Source of the DNA: Candidatus Baltobacteraceae bacterium
GTDB lineage: Bacteria; Vulcanimicrobiota; Vulcanimicrobiia; Vulcanimicrobiales; Vulcanimicrobiaceae
DNA: 64,000 nucleotides
Assembly: GCA_036488875.1 (NCBI GenBank)
Contig: DASXGW010000002.1
Span: 62,001 to 126,000 of the forward strand
Direction: 5' to 3'
Made by a program: the position numbers and the translations under genes. Positions 1 through 9,210 of the stretch are shown one piece after another (position 1 is the stretch's first letter; every line of letters starts with the position of its first letter). The notes under the pieces are model-generated. The model was not told the origin of the DNA. It ran no database searches and saw only the letters and a program-made list of their open reading frames with translations.

Positions 1-2
1 TT

Positions 3-644
3 AGGTTAGCGACGACGTTGGCTCTGCTGATGACCTTGTGCGGCTGCGCCGGGTCGATCGAGCATTGGATCGTCAACGTGCGCGTGCACCAGGGCGACGC
101 CGCGCTGGTCCGCGGGAACGTCCGCGAAGCTTCGCTGGCCTACGGACTGGCTTTGCGCGTCGATCCAACCGACGTACGCGCCCAAGCGGGCTACGTGGAG
201 GCAGCGGCGGGGTTGGCCAAAGACGAGTACACCAAGGGCGACTTCGAAGACGCGATGGCCACGATCGCGCACGGACTGGCGGTCGATCCGCAGAGCGTCC
301 GGCTCGAAGGCCTCAAGACCACGATCGAACAGGCGCGCCTCAAACGCGAGATCGTCATATCGAACTATCCGACGTACGGACAGAGCGGATTAGCGATCGA
401 GAAAGCGTACGTTCAGCTCGATACCACAAACAAGCTGCTGCTGCGCAGCCTGCACCGATTCGGTTATACGTTCGACGCTAACGATCTCACCGACGCGATC
501 AAGCGCAGCTACGAGCTGCAGTTGGACATTTCGAAGAACACGAATCGCCTGATCGTCTACCGGCAGCTCGTGACCTCCGGCGTTCCAGCGGCCACGTCAA
601 CCGTCACGTCGGGCAGCTCGTCTTCGCTGTTGCCTCTGCCGTGA
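3..644 (+). CDS. TPR-like lipoprotein, 5' end outside window
   Basis: The frame is open at the window edge. A hydrophobic stretch ends in the lipobox-like sequence LCGC, so this looks like the end of a lipoprotein signal peptide whose start codon lies upstream of the window. The TTG at 18 would leave too short a signal. The following residues form two helical repeats of TPR type (a gene-product pattern with 'LRVDPTDVRAQAGYVEAA' and 'LAVDPQSVRLEGL'), then a helical region and a serine-rich tail. TPR proteins usually scaffold protein complexes, here probably anchored to a membrane on the periplasmic side. It lies 10 bp before the DUF4239 gene. The exact function is unknown. Confidence 0.7.
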   Translation, partial: RLATTLALLMTLCGCAGSIEHWIVNVRVHQGDAALVRGNVREASLAYGLALRVDPTDVRAQAGYVEAAAGLAKDEYTKGDFEDAMATIAHGLAVDPQSVRLEGLKTTIEQARLKREIVISNYPTYGQSGLAIEKAYVQLDTTNKLLLRSLHRFGYTFDANDLTDAIKRSYELQLDISKNTNRLIVYRQLVTSGVPAATSTVTSGSSSSLLPLP

Positions 645-654
645 GGCTGCCCTG

Positions 655-1440
655 ATGATCCAGTCTTTCGAGCAGTTGCCGATCGCGCTGAGCGGGATTT
701 TGGTTATCGGCGGCTTCTTGGTGCTGACCCTCGTTATTGGTAATATCATCGCGCGTGTGCTGCCCTCCAGCGTGCGCGAGGAGCATAACGACTTGGCCGG
801 GTTTATCTTGGCCGTGGTCGGCGTCATTTACGCCGTACTGCTCGCATTCATCGCCATCGGCGTCTGGGAACGGTTCGAAATGGCCGAAGCGCGTACGTAC
901 GAGGAGGCGACAAACCTGACGATCGTCTATCGCGACGCCGGATCGTTTTCGACCGGATCGGGGCTGCGCGCGGCACTGCGCGATTACGTTAAACACGTGA
1001 TCGACGACGAGTGGCCGATGATGCAGCGCGGCGAGCGGGCCGTTGAGGCGCGATTACTTTTGGAGTCCGTCGATCGCGACATCCGTAACCTTCCGGCCAA
1101 TTCGCCGCGTCTGCAGAATATCCAAGCGCAGATGCTGGCGGCGATAGCGGTCGCGCTCCAGGACCGCGACGCCCGGCTGTCGATGGACGCGACGGGGATC
1201 AACGGGATCATGTGGGCCGTTTTGATCGCTGGTGCGTTCGTAACGGTCGGATTTACGTACCTCTTCGGATTCAAGCAGACGATCATGCAACAGCTCATGA
1301 TCGGATCGCTCAGCGTTTTGATCGGGCTCGTGCTCTTCTTGACGCTTGCCCTGGACTATCCGTTTAGAGGGGGACTTACGGTGGCGCCCGATGCCTTTGA
1401 GAACGCCCTCTGGGTGTTCAATACGATCGGGCCGCAGTAG
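655..1440 (+). CDS. DUF4239 (bestrophin-like) membrane protein
   Basis: This 261-residue protein has two N-terminal membrane helices (about residues 10-30 and 48-70), a soluble helical middle, and two C-terminal helices (about 185-205 and 215-235). The layout and motifs such as 'EEHNDLAGFILAVVGVIYAV' and 'EATNLTIVYRDAG' match the DUF4239 family, sometimes called bestrophin-like. No transport activity is established for the family. It starts at an ATG 10 bp after the TPR lipoprotein and probably shares its transcript. Its 3' end overlaps the convergent glycosyltransferase gene by 23 bp. Confidence 0.75.
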   Translation: MIQSFEQLPIALSGILVIGGFLVLTLVIGNIIARVLPSSVREEHNDLAGFILAVVGVIYAVLLAFIAIGVWERFEMAEARTYEEATNLTIVYRDAGSFSTGSGLRAALRDYVKHVIDDEWPMMQRGERAVEARLLLESVDRDIRNLPANSPRLQNIQAQMLAAIAVALQDRDARLSMDATGINGIMWAVLIAGAFVTVGFTYLFGFKQTIMQQLMIGSLSVLIGLVLFLTLALDYPFRGGLTVAPDAFENALWVFNTIGPQ

Positions 1441-3064
1441 GCAGCGTACAGACGCGGTGCGCGTCGAGAAACGCGCGCCCACGTCCGCGGCGTTCGGCGT
1501 TGCGAAACGCACGCCAGAACGCGTCGGCCTTCGGCGCAATTCTAGCAGGGTCGGTTTGGTAAACGGGCCATTCGGCCGTCGGATTTAGCAGCGGAAAGCG
1601 CTGCAACCACGCGCAGAGCTCGGTATTGCGGCGCAGCCGGTTGTCTTCGATCGAGATGAAATAGCGCGCACCCTTGCGGATCGCGCTCTCCTCGTCGAAC
1701 GGGGTCCAAAGCGCGGGATCTTCCTCCCACCCAAAGCGATCGACGTAGTACTGCACGTCGGGTCCGTAGTGTCCGATGACGACCAGCGCGTTGCGATCGA
1801 GCGTGCGGTCGAGCGCGACGGCATTGCGATAGGCCGCCTTGGGGTAGGCGTAGTAGGGCGCGGCGGTCGCGACGCCGTCGACCAGTACGACGGCGCCCAC
1901 GAGCGGAACGATCGCGACGAGCGCGTACCGCGCCGCCGCGGCGAGCGTCATCCGTGCGATCGAGCTGACGTAGGCGGCGAGCGCGCCTCCCGTGACCAGC
2001 GCGAACGGTGGAACGAGAAGCAGCATGTAGTAGTCGACGCGCTCGACGGTAACGACGACAAAAACGTAGACGAGCCCCGCCGCAAGCCAACCCCACAGTA
2101 CCGATTTCGTTCGCGCGCCTATCCATCCCAAAGCAATGAAACTTCCCAGCGCCAGCCAAAACCCGATCGCGCCGGCGATCGTGGCCGCAAACATGCCGAT
2201 CGCCTCCCGGAAGAGAACGAGCTTGTCGACAAAGGCCGGCAGACTCGTAAACGCCGCTCTTAGCGCCGGCAGCACGTGCAACGTGGTAATGCCGCTGGCC
2301 CAATGCCATTCCGCGTACGATGCAACCCGCCGGTCGTAGAGCCACAACACCGCCAGCGGCACGACGACCAGCACGGCAAGCGCCGTCACGCGCGTGTGTA
2401 TACCCGAACGAGCGCGTTCCCAGATCCCGCACAGAACGGGAACCAGGCCGACGACGGCGACCGGCTTCGCCAGATACGCAAACGTGAGCAGCGCTGCCGA
2501 GCGCGCCAGCGCCCGCGGATCCATCTGCTCGTTTTCCAAAAGGAAACGGGTTACGGCATATACCGCTGCCGTAAGGAAGAACACCATCGCCGTATCCGGT
2601 GTAAACGTGCGGCCGTAATACACGCTCCCCGGATACACGGCAAAGAAGAACGCGCCGATTAGTCCAGCCAAGGAGCTCGAAAAAAGCCACCGCCCGAAGA
2701 AGCCGATAACGACGACCGTCCCGACGCTAAACGCAATGGAAACCAGCCGTCCGAATACCTCGTGTATTCCGAAGAGTTTGTAGAGAGTCGCAGCTAAGAA
2801 CGGAACGATTTGCAGCTCGAGCTCGACGTAGTTCGGCGGCGGACCATTGTAGGTCGTCTGCGGATACATAATGTCGTACCGGAGCCGAAAGAAGTTGCGC
2901 GCAATACCGGCCGTATCGCCCTGTCGCCACGCGGGATGATCGAGAATCGGATCGTGAATGCCCTTGAGCCGCAGTGCAACGGCTATCAAGACGACAACGA
3001 GCAGCCCGGCTCCCCACCACAGCGAGGACCGGGACGGCGTTACGCTACGTGTTTGAACGTCCAA
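1418..3064 (-). CDS. GT39/ArnT-like membrane glycosyltransferase
   Basis: About 548 residues with roughly ten or more membrane helices. The first periplasmic loop after helix 1 holds acidic and aromatic residues (near 'LDHPAWRQGDTAGIARNFF'), typical of GT-C enzymes of the dolichyl-phosphate-mannose mannosyltransferase type, which use polyprenyl-phosphate sugars outside the inner membrane. A TTG at 3064 is the best start: it leaves a 25-bp overlap with gtrA and a short tail before helix 1. An ATG at 3118 is also possible but overlaps gtrA by 79 bp. Last gene of a three-gene operon (PIG-V-like, GtrA, this). The acceptor is unknown. Confidence 0.75.
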   Translation of the reverse strand: MDVQTRSVTPSRSSLWWGAGLLVVVLIAVALRLKGIHDPILDHPAWRQGDTAGIARNFFRLRYDIMYPQTTYNGPPPNYVELELQIVPFLAATLYKLFGIHEVFGRLVSIAFSVGTVVVIGFFGRWLFSSSLAGLIGAFFFAVYPGSVYYGRTFTPDTAMVFFLTAAVYAVTRFLLENEQMDPRALARSAALLTFAYLAKPVAVVGLVPVLCGIWERARSGIHTRVTALAVLVVVPLAVLWLYDRRVASYAEWHWASGITTLHVLPALRAAFTSLPAFVDKLVLFREAIGMFAATIAGAIGFWLALGSFIALGWIGARTKSVLWGWLAAGLVYVFVVVTVERVDYYMLLLVPPFALVTGGALAAYVSSIARMTLAAAARYALVAIVPLVGAVVLVDGVATAAPYYAYPKAAYRNAVALDRTLDRNALVVIGHYGPDVQYYVDRFGWEEDPALWTPFDEESAIRKGARYFISIEDNRLRRNTELCAWLQRFPLLNPTAEWPVYQTDPARIAPKADAFWRAFRNAERRGRGRAFLDAHRVCTLPTAARSY

Positions 3065-3465
3065 TATTTGTTGATGAAGAAGTTGACGAATATTCCGGCG
3101 ACGGTCGCGACGAGCCACGTCTTATGACCGTGCCCGAGCCACGGACTCACGGCGGCCGAAACGCCGAGACCGACGCCGAGCGCGACCGCCGAAACGGTGA
3201 GGAACTGCGCACCCTCGCGAACGGCGTCGCCCTGCGAACGGAACGTCCAAATGCGGTTGAAATAATAGTTCGAGACGCCGCCGGCCATGAATGCAAGGGA
3301 GTAAATGATATTGTACTGCAAGGGGCGTGAGTGGTCGGGGACGACGCGCTGAAGCAAGGTGAAGACGACCAGATTGACGACGAAGCCCGACGCTCCGACG
3401 ATGCCGAACTTTACGAACTGGCGTACGCCGCGGCGTTCGGTCAGCGATGCGAGCACCTTAGGCAA
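3040..3465 (-). CDS. GtrA family membrane protein
   Basis: A 141-residue protein with four predicted membrane helices. It carries GtrA hallmarks: 'QFVKFGIVGASGFVVNLVVF' near the start, 'NYYFNRIWTF' in the middle and 'NFFINKYWTF' at the end. GtrA proteins are thought to flip polyprenyl-phosphate-linked sugars across the inner membrane. The gene overlaps the upstream PIG-V-like gene by 8 bp and the downstream GT-C gene by about 25 bp, so the three are translationally coupled. The context fits a donor flippase serving the two membrane glycosyltransferases; this is inferred from position. Confidence 0.88.
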   Translation of the reverse strand: MPKVLASLTERRGVRQFVKFGIVGASGFVVNLVVFTLLQRVVPDHSRPLQYNIIYSLAFMAGGVSNYYFNRIWTFRSQGDAVREGAQFLTVSAVALGVGLGVSAAVSPWLGHGHKTWLVATVAGIFVNFFINKYWTFKHVA

Positions 3466-4999
3466 CCCAATACCAATCTGCGAAGAGCACGGTAAACAGA
3501 CCTAGGAGCGGCAGCGAAAACGCGAGGATCACGTTGTTGATCCACGGGCGTTCTCCCCAGCGCGCCAAAATGACGAACATCGGAAAGAGAACCAGCGCGA
3601 AACGCGGCATCGACATGAGGCTCGACGTAGACATCGGTACGAGAATCGATAGCGCCATATACGCGATGAACGCCGGGCGCAGGCTGCGGAAGCCGAACGC
3701 TAGGACGCCGATCATCAGGAAAGTGAAGGAGATTTCGAGCGACTGCGTGGCGACGGTTTGACCGGTCGTGGCGATGGCGATCTTGTGGAAGGCGTTATAG
3801 ACGCTCACCCATGGCGGGGCGAGGTGGCGGTTCCAGTGGGTTTGGACGTGCGAAAAATAAAGCGGATCGGCGCGAAGCACCCACAAGTACGCCATGTAGA
3901 CCAGCAGTCCGCAGAGGATCAACGCGACCGGCGCGAGGTTCGCGAACGCCAACCCCCGCTCGCGGCCGCCGCGCCTGAGCACGGACCAATACGTCGTCAG
4001 CCATTCGATCGCAAACGGTACGACGAGGAGAATGCCCTCAACGCGCGTCAGCGCGGCAAGGAAGCCGATCGCTCCGGCCAGCCACCAGCGATGCGCGCGC
4101 ATGTAATAAAACGACGCGACCGACAGCATGAAGAAGAGCGATTCGGGATAGACCGCCGAGAAGAACACGGCGGTCGGGAAGACCGATACGTAAAAGATGC
4201 CGCGTCGAGCGACGCCGCGGTCGAATTCGTGCTCGAGCAGCTTATAGAGGAAAAGCAGTCCGAAGAAAAATGCGGCGTTGGAAATGAGCAATCCGGCAAC
4301 GAGATGGTTGCCCGCGAACGCTCCCACGATTCGGATGAGATAGGGATAGAGCGGGAAGAACGCCATGTCGGTGCCTTGATAGCCGCGCGTCGCGATATCC
4401 AGGTAGTGCACGGCATCCCAGCGTCCCCACACGGCGAGCAGCACCGTGCGCGATTCCTGAACGTGTTCGCCGGGGCGTTGACCGATGATAACCGCCGCGA
4501 GTTCGGCAATGACGAGAATCGCGGCGCGCGTAGCGACGAAGTCGACGAGGACCTCGCGCACCGTTTGGTTGAAACGCGCCGCGATAAAAACTTTTGCGAC
4601 GCAGAAAAGCGCGACGGCCAGCAGAAAGACGCGCGCGCCGTGCACGTATTCGACCGGCAAGAAGAACGTCAACCACAGCAGCCAGAACGGCAGCCACGTT
4701 AGGGCGTCGTATTGCAGCGATCGCAACTGCGTCACGCCGGCGCGCCGTGAAAAGTAGCGTGCGTAGCCGATCCATAAGGAAATCGAGGCGAGCGGACCCG
4801 CAATGACGGCGGCGAGTAAGGCCAGGTTGCTCAGTGCCGGGTCGTGGCGCGGAACGACGAGTGCGTACCAAGCGAAGAAACCGAGGGTGAAGCCGGCAAA
4901 GGCGACTGTGGCGAACGCGCCCGTTCCCGGCGCGAGGAGAACGTCGAAGCGAAGCGAGCGTGGTCGCGACGTTTGCGGCAGGTGCGTACTGGCGGACAC
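3458..4999 (-). CDS. PIG-V-like mannosyltransferase-type membrane protein
   Basis: A 513-residue polytopic protein. It contains the 'AFFPLYPYLIRI' and 'YPESLFFMLSVASFYYMRA' segments characteristic of bacterial PIG-V-like (GT-C fold) proteins, plus 'GRWDAVHYLDIATRGYQ' in the catalytic loop region, where an acidic residue is expected to act. Such enzymes transfer a sugar from a polyprenyl phosphate carrier on the outer face of the inner membrane. First gene of a reverse-strand operon with GtrA and a second GT-C enzyme. It is divergent from glpX, with only 53 bp between the start codons. The sugar and acceptor cannot be told from sequence. Confidence 0.8.
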   Translation of the reverse strand: MSASTHLPQTSRPRSLRFDVLLAPGTGAFATVAFAGFTLGFFAWYALVVPRHDPALSNLALLAAVIAGPLASISLWIGYARYFSRRAGVTQLRSLQYDALTWLPFWLLWLTFFLPVEYVHGARVFLLAVALFCVAKVFIAARFNQTVREVLVDFVATRAAILVIAELAAVIIGQRPGEHVQESRTVLLAVWGRWDAVHYLDIATRGYQGTDMAFFPLYPYLIRIVGAFAGNHLVAGLLISNAAFFFGLLFLYKLLEHEFDRGVARRGIFYVSVFPTAVFFSAVYPESLFFMLSVASFYYMRAHRWWLAGAIGFLAALTRVEGILLVVPFAIEWLTTYWSVLRRGGRERGLAFANLAPVALILCGLLVYMAYLWVLRADPLYFSHVQTHWNRHLAPPWVSVYNAFHKIAIATTGQTVATQSLEISFTFLMIGVLAFGFRSLRPAFIAYMALSILVPMSTSSLMSMPRFALVLFPMFVILARWGERPWINNVILAFSLPLLGLFTVLFADWYWVA

Positions 5000-5052
5000 G
5001 GCGACGCATCGTTTTAAAGGAAATAGCCCGCATCCCTTGTAGGTCTCGCCAC

Positions 5053-6036
5053 ATGGCTCGAACGATGGCAGGTACCGTCTTCAACCACCCGGTTCATTCG
5101 CTCGATTTCGTGAAAGTCACTGAAAGCGCGGCCTTGGCTGCCTCGCGCTGGATGGGGCGCGGGGAACGCGACGCGGCCGACGGTGCGGCGGTGGAGAAGA
5201 TGCGCGAATCCCTCGGCGAGATGGAGATTTCGGGCCGCATCGTCATCGGTGAGGGCGAGCGCGACGAAGCGCCGATGCTGTACATCGGCGAAGAAGTCGG
5301 TGCCGGCGGCGAGGAGGTCGACATCGCGGTCGATCCCGTCGAAGGCACGAATCTCGTGGCGAACGGCTTGCCGAACTCGATCGCCGTTATGGCGATCTCG
5401 GAGCGCGGCGGACTGCTGCACGCACCCGATTCGTACATGAAAAAGCTGGCCGTCGGTCCCAAAGCCGCACCGTACGTCCACATCGACGCTCCCGTGCAAG
5501 AAAACCTGGAAGCGGTTGCCAACGCGCTCGAGAAGCCGATCAACGACGTCTGCGTCGTCATTCTCGATCGGCCGCGTCACGCCGACTTGATTCGCGAGGT
5601 GCGCGAAGCCGGCGCGCGGATTCGCTTGATTTCCGACGGCGACGTCGACGCGTGCATTGCGACCGCGATCGACAATACGGGCATTCACGTCGCGATGGGA
5701 ACCGGCGGCGCGCCCGAAGGCGTGCTTGCCGCCGCCGCCATCAAGTGTTTGGGCGGAAACTTCATGGGCCGGCTGGAGCCGCGGAACGAAGAAGAAGCTA
5801 ATCGCGCAATTGCGATGGGCTTCGGCGATCTCAAGCGCGTGCTGGAGATCGAAGATTTGGTCAAGAGCGACAACGTGATCTTCTGCGCGACCGGCATTAC
5901 GGACGGCGATCTCGTTCGCGGCGTACGGTTCTACGGCAACCAGGCACGCACGCATTCGATTCACGTCCATTCTGGTGGAACCGTGCGCTTTATCGAATCG
6001 ATTCACCGGCTTGGTGCGCGCCCGACGGGGCGCTAA
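5053..6036 (+). CDS. glpX: Class II fructose-1,6-bisphosphatase
   Basis: A 327-residue GlpX enzyme that hydrolyses fructose-1,6-bisphosphate in gluconeogenesis; some homologues also act on sedoheptulose bisphosphate. Family landmarks: the N-terminal 'LDFVKVTESAALAASRWMGR', 'GRIVIGEGERDEAPML', the metal-binding 'DPVEGT' and 'GTGGAPEGVLAAAAIKCLGG'. The ATG at 5053 gives the normal family N-terminus, although the frame stays open further upstream across the divergent gene. The dehydrogenase-like gene follows after 4 bp, so the two are probably co-transcribed. Confidence 0.95.
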   Translation: MARTMAGTVFNHPVHSLDFVKVTESAALAASRWMGRGERDAADGAAVEKMRESLGEMEISGRIVIGEGERDEAPMLYIGEEVGAGGEEVDIAVDPVEGTNLVANGLPNSIAVMAISERGGLLHAPDSYMKKLAVGPKAAPYVHIDAPVQENLEAVANALEKPINDVCVVILDRPRHADLIREVREAGARIRLISDGDVDACIATAIDNTGIHVAMGTGGAPEGVLAAAAIKCLGGNFMGRLEPRNEEEANRAIAMGFGDLKRVLEIEDLVKSDNVIFCATGITDGDLVRGVRFYGNQARTHSIHVHSGGTVRFIESIHRLGARPTGR

Positions 6037-6040
6037 ACCC

Positions 6041-7480
6041 GTGAAACGGCATAAACACGACGTCGCGATCGTCGGTGCGGGCTCCGGCGGTTACGCCGCC
6101 GCGCGCACGTCGCGCGATTTCGGATGTGACGTCGCGATGATCGACACGGGTCCACTCGGGGGTTTATGCATATTACGCGGCTGCATGCCCAGCAAAGCCG
6201 TGATCGCTTCGAGCGACGCCATCTACGACGTGCGGGAAGCCGCCCATCTGGGGATTCACGCGAGCGGCGTGCGAGCCGACGTGCCGGCGATCTTTGCCCG
6301 AAAGCGGATGCTCGTCAAAGAGTTTGCGGACTACCGGATCGAGGGCATCGAACGCTTTCCGCTGTATAGCGGGCCGGCGCGGTTTCTCTCGCCCACGGAA
6401 GTCGCCGTCGGCGACGACGACGTCGTGGAAGCAAAACATTTCGTCGTTGCGACCGGCAGCGTCATTCCGCCGGCGGCCTTATCGGGTTTGGCGGAAACGG
6501 GTTACGTCGATACCGACGGCGTGCTCGAGCTCGAGCGGATTCCGGAGTCGGTGGTCGTTCTCGGCGGCGGATATACCGCGTGCGAACTCGGCCAGTTCTT
6601 GGCTCGGATGGGTGCGAAGACGACGATCTTGATCCGCAGCGGTCATTTGCTGACGCACGCCGACGAGGACGTCGGCGGCGCGTTGACCGGCTACTTCAGA
6701 GATGAAGGCATCGAGGTCATTACGGGCACGTCGCTACGGCGTGCCGAGCGACGCGGCGCCAAGAAGATCGTGCATTTCACGGTGGACGGCCGGCCGCAAG
6801 AGGTCGCGGCCGACGAGATCTTCTACGCGCTCGGCCGAACGCCGAACGTTGCCGGGCTGGATTTGGAGAAGGCTGGTATCGCCTATCACGCAATCAGAGG
6901 CATCGACGTCGACGCCACGCTTCGCACGAGCAATCCGAACATCTACGCGGTCGGCGACGTGACCGGCGAATACATGCTCGTACACGTCGCGATTTACCAA
7001 GGCGAAGTAGCGGCGCGCAATGCGTGTCTCAACGGTCGGGAAGAAGCCGATTACGGCCTCGTCGCCGCCCACACGGTCTTCTGCGATCCCCAAGTCGCGG
7101 CGGCCGGCAAGTCGGAGAAGATGCTCCAGCGTGAAGGCGCTCGATACGTGCGCGGCCGCTACGATTTCGCCGAGCACGGAAAGGCGCAATGCCTCGGAAA
7201 GACCAAAGGCTTCGTCAAGATGATGGCGGACGCCCAGGACGGGCGGATCTTGGGCGCGTCGGTGATCGGTCCGCAAGGGTCGGAGCTCATCCACGAGGTC
7301 ATCGTCGCGATGAACTTCAGATCGACCGTCGCGGAGTTCATGCGCATTCCGCATCTGCACCCGACGCTGGCGGAAATCTGGACGTATCCGGCCGAAGAGT
7401 GCGCCGCGCAGCTCGGCATGAAGGCGCCCGGCGACGAACAGATGGAGCTGGCGACCAGCGTGGACGCGACGCCGCCGTAA
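6041..7480 (+). CDS. Dihydrolipoamide dehydrogenase-like flavoprotein
   Basis: A 479-residue pyridine nucleotide-disulfide oxidoreductase. It has an N-terminal FAD-binding 'VGAGSGGYAAA', the redox-active disulfide 'GLCILRGCMPSK' (C-x4-C), an NAD(P)-binding 'VLGGGYTACELG', a second FAD motif 'IYAVGDVTGEYML', and the C-terminal His-Glu pair in 'HLHPTLAEIW'. This is a complete active site of the Lpd/mercuric reductase group. No 2-oxoacid dehydrogenase subunits lie nearby, so the partner is unknown and other class members (for example mycothiol- or mercury-type reductases) are possible. GTG start 4 bp after glpX; the amidase gene follows after 1 bp. Confidence 0.85.
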   Translation: MKRHKHDVAIVGAGSGGYAAARTSRDFGCDVAMIDTGPLGGLCILRGCMPSKAVIASSDAIYDVREAAHLGIHASGVRADVPAIFARKRMLVKEFADYRIEGIERFPLYSGPARFLSPTEVAVGDDDVVEAKHFVVATGSVIPPAALSGLAETGYVDTDGVLELERIPESVVVLGGGYTACELGQFLARMGAKTTILIRSGHLLTHADEDVGGALTGYFRDEGIEVITGTSLRRAERRGAKKIVHFTVDGRPQEVAADEIFYALGRTPNVAGLDLEKAGIAYHAIRGIDVDATLRTSNPNIYAVGDVTGEYMLVHVAIYQGEVAARNACLNGREEADYGLVAAHTVFCDPQVAAAGKSEKMLQREGARYVRGRYDFAEHGKAQCLGKTKGFVKMMADAQDGRILGASVIGPQGSELIHEVIVAMNFRSTVAEFMRIPHLHPTLAEIWTYPAEECAAQLGMKAPGDEQMELATSVDATPP

Positions 7481-7481
7481 C

Positions 7482-8372
7482 ATGCGCGTCGCGATCGTTC
7501 AGACTAAGCCGGCCAAAGGCCGCTACGAAGAGAATCTTCGCGCGGCTGTCGAGGCGTTTGCGCAGTTGCGGGAACGCGAGCCGGAGCTCGTCGTTTTCCC
7601 GGAAGGCGCCTTTACGGGTTACTTCTTAGAGGGCGCCGTCTTCGATCTCGCGTTGCCGGCCGCAACGTTCGCGACCGATCTCGCGGCGGCGTGGCAGGCG
7701 GCGTGCGGCGACGCCGAGGTGGATATCGTCTCGGGATTTTTTGAAAACGACGACGGAACTTATTACAACAGCGCCCTCTACCTGCACGTCGCGGGCGGAA
7801 AAGGCGACATCCTGCACGTTCATCATAAGATGTTCCTCCCGACGTACGGCGTCTTCGACGAAGAGCGGTTCCTATCGCGCGGCCGTAAGCTGAGCGTCTT
7901 CGAAACGCGTTTCGGGAAAGCAGCGATGCTCGTGTGCGAGGACGTCTGGCACACGATCGTGCCGACCATCGCCGCGATCAAAGGCGCGCGTCTGGTCATC
8001 GTTCCCAGCGCTTCTCCGGGACGCGGCATCGACGGCGACGGCGAGCTCAGCAGCGTGACGCGCTGGCGGCAAATTCTGCGCGTGACGGCAGCCGAGCACG
8101 GCATCTTCGTCTTGTATGCCGGGTTGACGGGTTTCGAAGGCGGCAAAGGCATGTCGGGATCGTCGACCGTGATCGATCCGCACGGCAACGTGCTGGTGGA
8201 AGCTCCGGTCGACCAATCGTGCATCGTCACCGCGGATATCGACTTGCGCGACATCGACCTGGCGCGCGCAAGCTTCCCGCTTATCGGCGATCTCGATGCG
8301 GTGCTGCCGGATCTTTTGCTCGACGAAGAGCTGCCGCTGCCGCGCGGAGGACGCGATGCTGCCGATCGTTGA
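7482..8372 (+). CDS. Carbon-nitrogen hydrolase, probable glutaminase partner of NadE
   Basis: A 296-residue nitrilase-superfamily protein with the full Glu-Lys-Cys triad: Glu in 'VFPEGAFTGY', Lys in 'HHKMFLPTYGVFDE', Cys in 'MLVCEDVWH'. The lysine motif resembles the glutaminase domain of glutamine-dependent NAD synthetases, and the gene overlaps nadE by 17 bp. The likely role is to release ammonia from glutamine for NAD synthesis. This is inferred from the motif and the overlap; an independent amidase such as N-carbamoylputrescine amidase remains possible. ATG start immediately after the flavoprotein gene. Confidence 0.8.
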   Translation: MRVAIVQTKPAKGRYEENLRAAVEAFAQLREREPELVVFPEGAFTGYFLEGAVFDLALPAATFATDLAAAWQAACGDAEVDIVSGFFENDDGTYYNSALYLHVAGGKGDILHVHHKMFLPTYGVFDEERFLSRGRKLSVFETRFGKAAMLVCEDVWHTIVPTIAAIKGARLVIVPSASPGRGIDGDGELSSVTRWRQILRVTAAEHGIFVLYAGLTGFEGGKGMSGSSTVIDPHGNVLVEAPVDQSCIVTADIDLRDIDLARASFPLIGDLDAVLPDLLLDEELPLPRGGRDAADR

Positions 8373-9204
8373 AGCGGCGCGCCCGACGCTCGAGCCGCCG
8401 GGCATCGACGCGGCCGTGACGGCCGAATGGCTGACCTCGTTCCTGCGCGACGAGCTTGCCGGCCGGCGCAATATTTCTCGCGCCGTCGTCGGGCTCTCCG
8501 GCGGCGTGGATTCGGCGGTGACGGCGTTCCTGTGCGCGCGCGCGCTCGGCGCCCAGAACGTGTATGCGATTCGGATGCCGTACGCCACGTCGAGTTCGTC
8601 GAGCTTGTCCGACGCGCAGCTGGTCGTCGACGCGTTGGGTATTCACTGCCGCACGATCGAGATCACCGCGGCCGTGGACGGATACCTGCAGTACGAATCG
8701 GACGCGAACGGACGGCGCCGCGGTAACGTCATGGCCCGTACGCGCATGGTCGTGCTCTTCGATCAATCGGCGAAATACGACGCCCTTCCCATCGGAACGG
8801 GAAACAAGACCGAACGGCTGCTCGGGTATTTCACGTGGCACGCCGACGATACGCCCCCCGTCAATCCGATCGGCGATCTGTTTAAAACGCAGGTGTGGGA
8901 ACTAGCCCGCTATCTCGGCGTTCCGCCCGCACTGATCGAGAAGGCTCCGAGCGCCGACCTCGAGGCGGGTCAGACCGACGAAGCCGATCTCGGCATAACG
9001 TACGCGCGCGCCGATGCGATTCTGGCGCAGCTGCTGCTCGGGTACTCCAACGCGCAGCTCGTGACGCGCGGCTTTGCCGCCGAGGAGGTCGCCCTGATAC
9101 GCAGGCGCGTGGACGGGACGCACTGGAAGCGCCACCTTCCCACGACCGCGATGCTCACGAGCACCGCAATCAACGAGTTTTACTTACGCCCCGTCGACTA
9201 CTGA
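8356..9204 (+). CDS. nadE: NAD+ synthase, synthetase subunit
   Basis: A 282-residue ATP-pyrophosphatase domain protein that adenylates and amidates nicotinate adenine dinucleotide to NAD+. It shows the PP-loop 'GLSGGVDSAVTAFL', 'GTGNKTERLLGYFT' and 'KAPSADLEAGQTDE', all NadE hallmarks. The ATG at 8356 has a GGAGG ribosome-binding site five bases upstream. It overlaps the end of the amidase gene. The length is that of an ammonia-type NadE without its own glutaminase domain, so the preceding gene probably supplies that activity. Confidence 0.93.
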   Translation: MLPIVEAARPTLEPPGIDAAVTAEWLTSFLRDELAGRRNISRAVVGLSGGVDSAVTAFLCARALGAQNVYAIRMPYATSSSSSLSDAQLVVDALGIHCRTIEITAAVDGYLQYESDANGRRRGNVMARTRMVVLFDQSAKYDALPIGTGNKTERLLGYFTWHADDTPPVNPIGDLFKTQVWELARYLGVPPALIEKAPSADLEAGQTDEADLGITYARADAILAQLLLGYSNAQLVTRGFAAEEVALIRRRVDGTHWKRHLPTTAMLTSTAINEFYLRPVDY

Positions 9205-9210
9205 CAATAT

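Noticed and set aside
3758-4702. Long forward ORF opposite the PIG-V-like gene
   Set aside because: Composition is Arg/Glu/Asp rich and without domain features, as expected for the antisense of a GC-rich membrane-protein gene.
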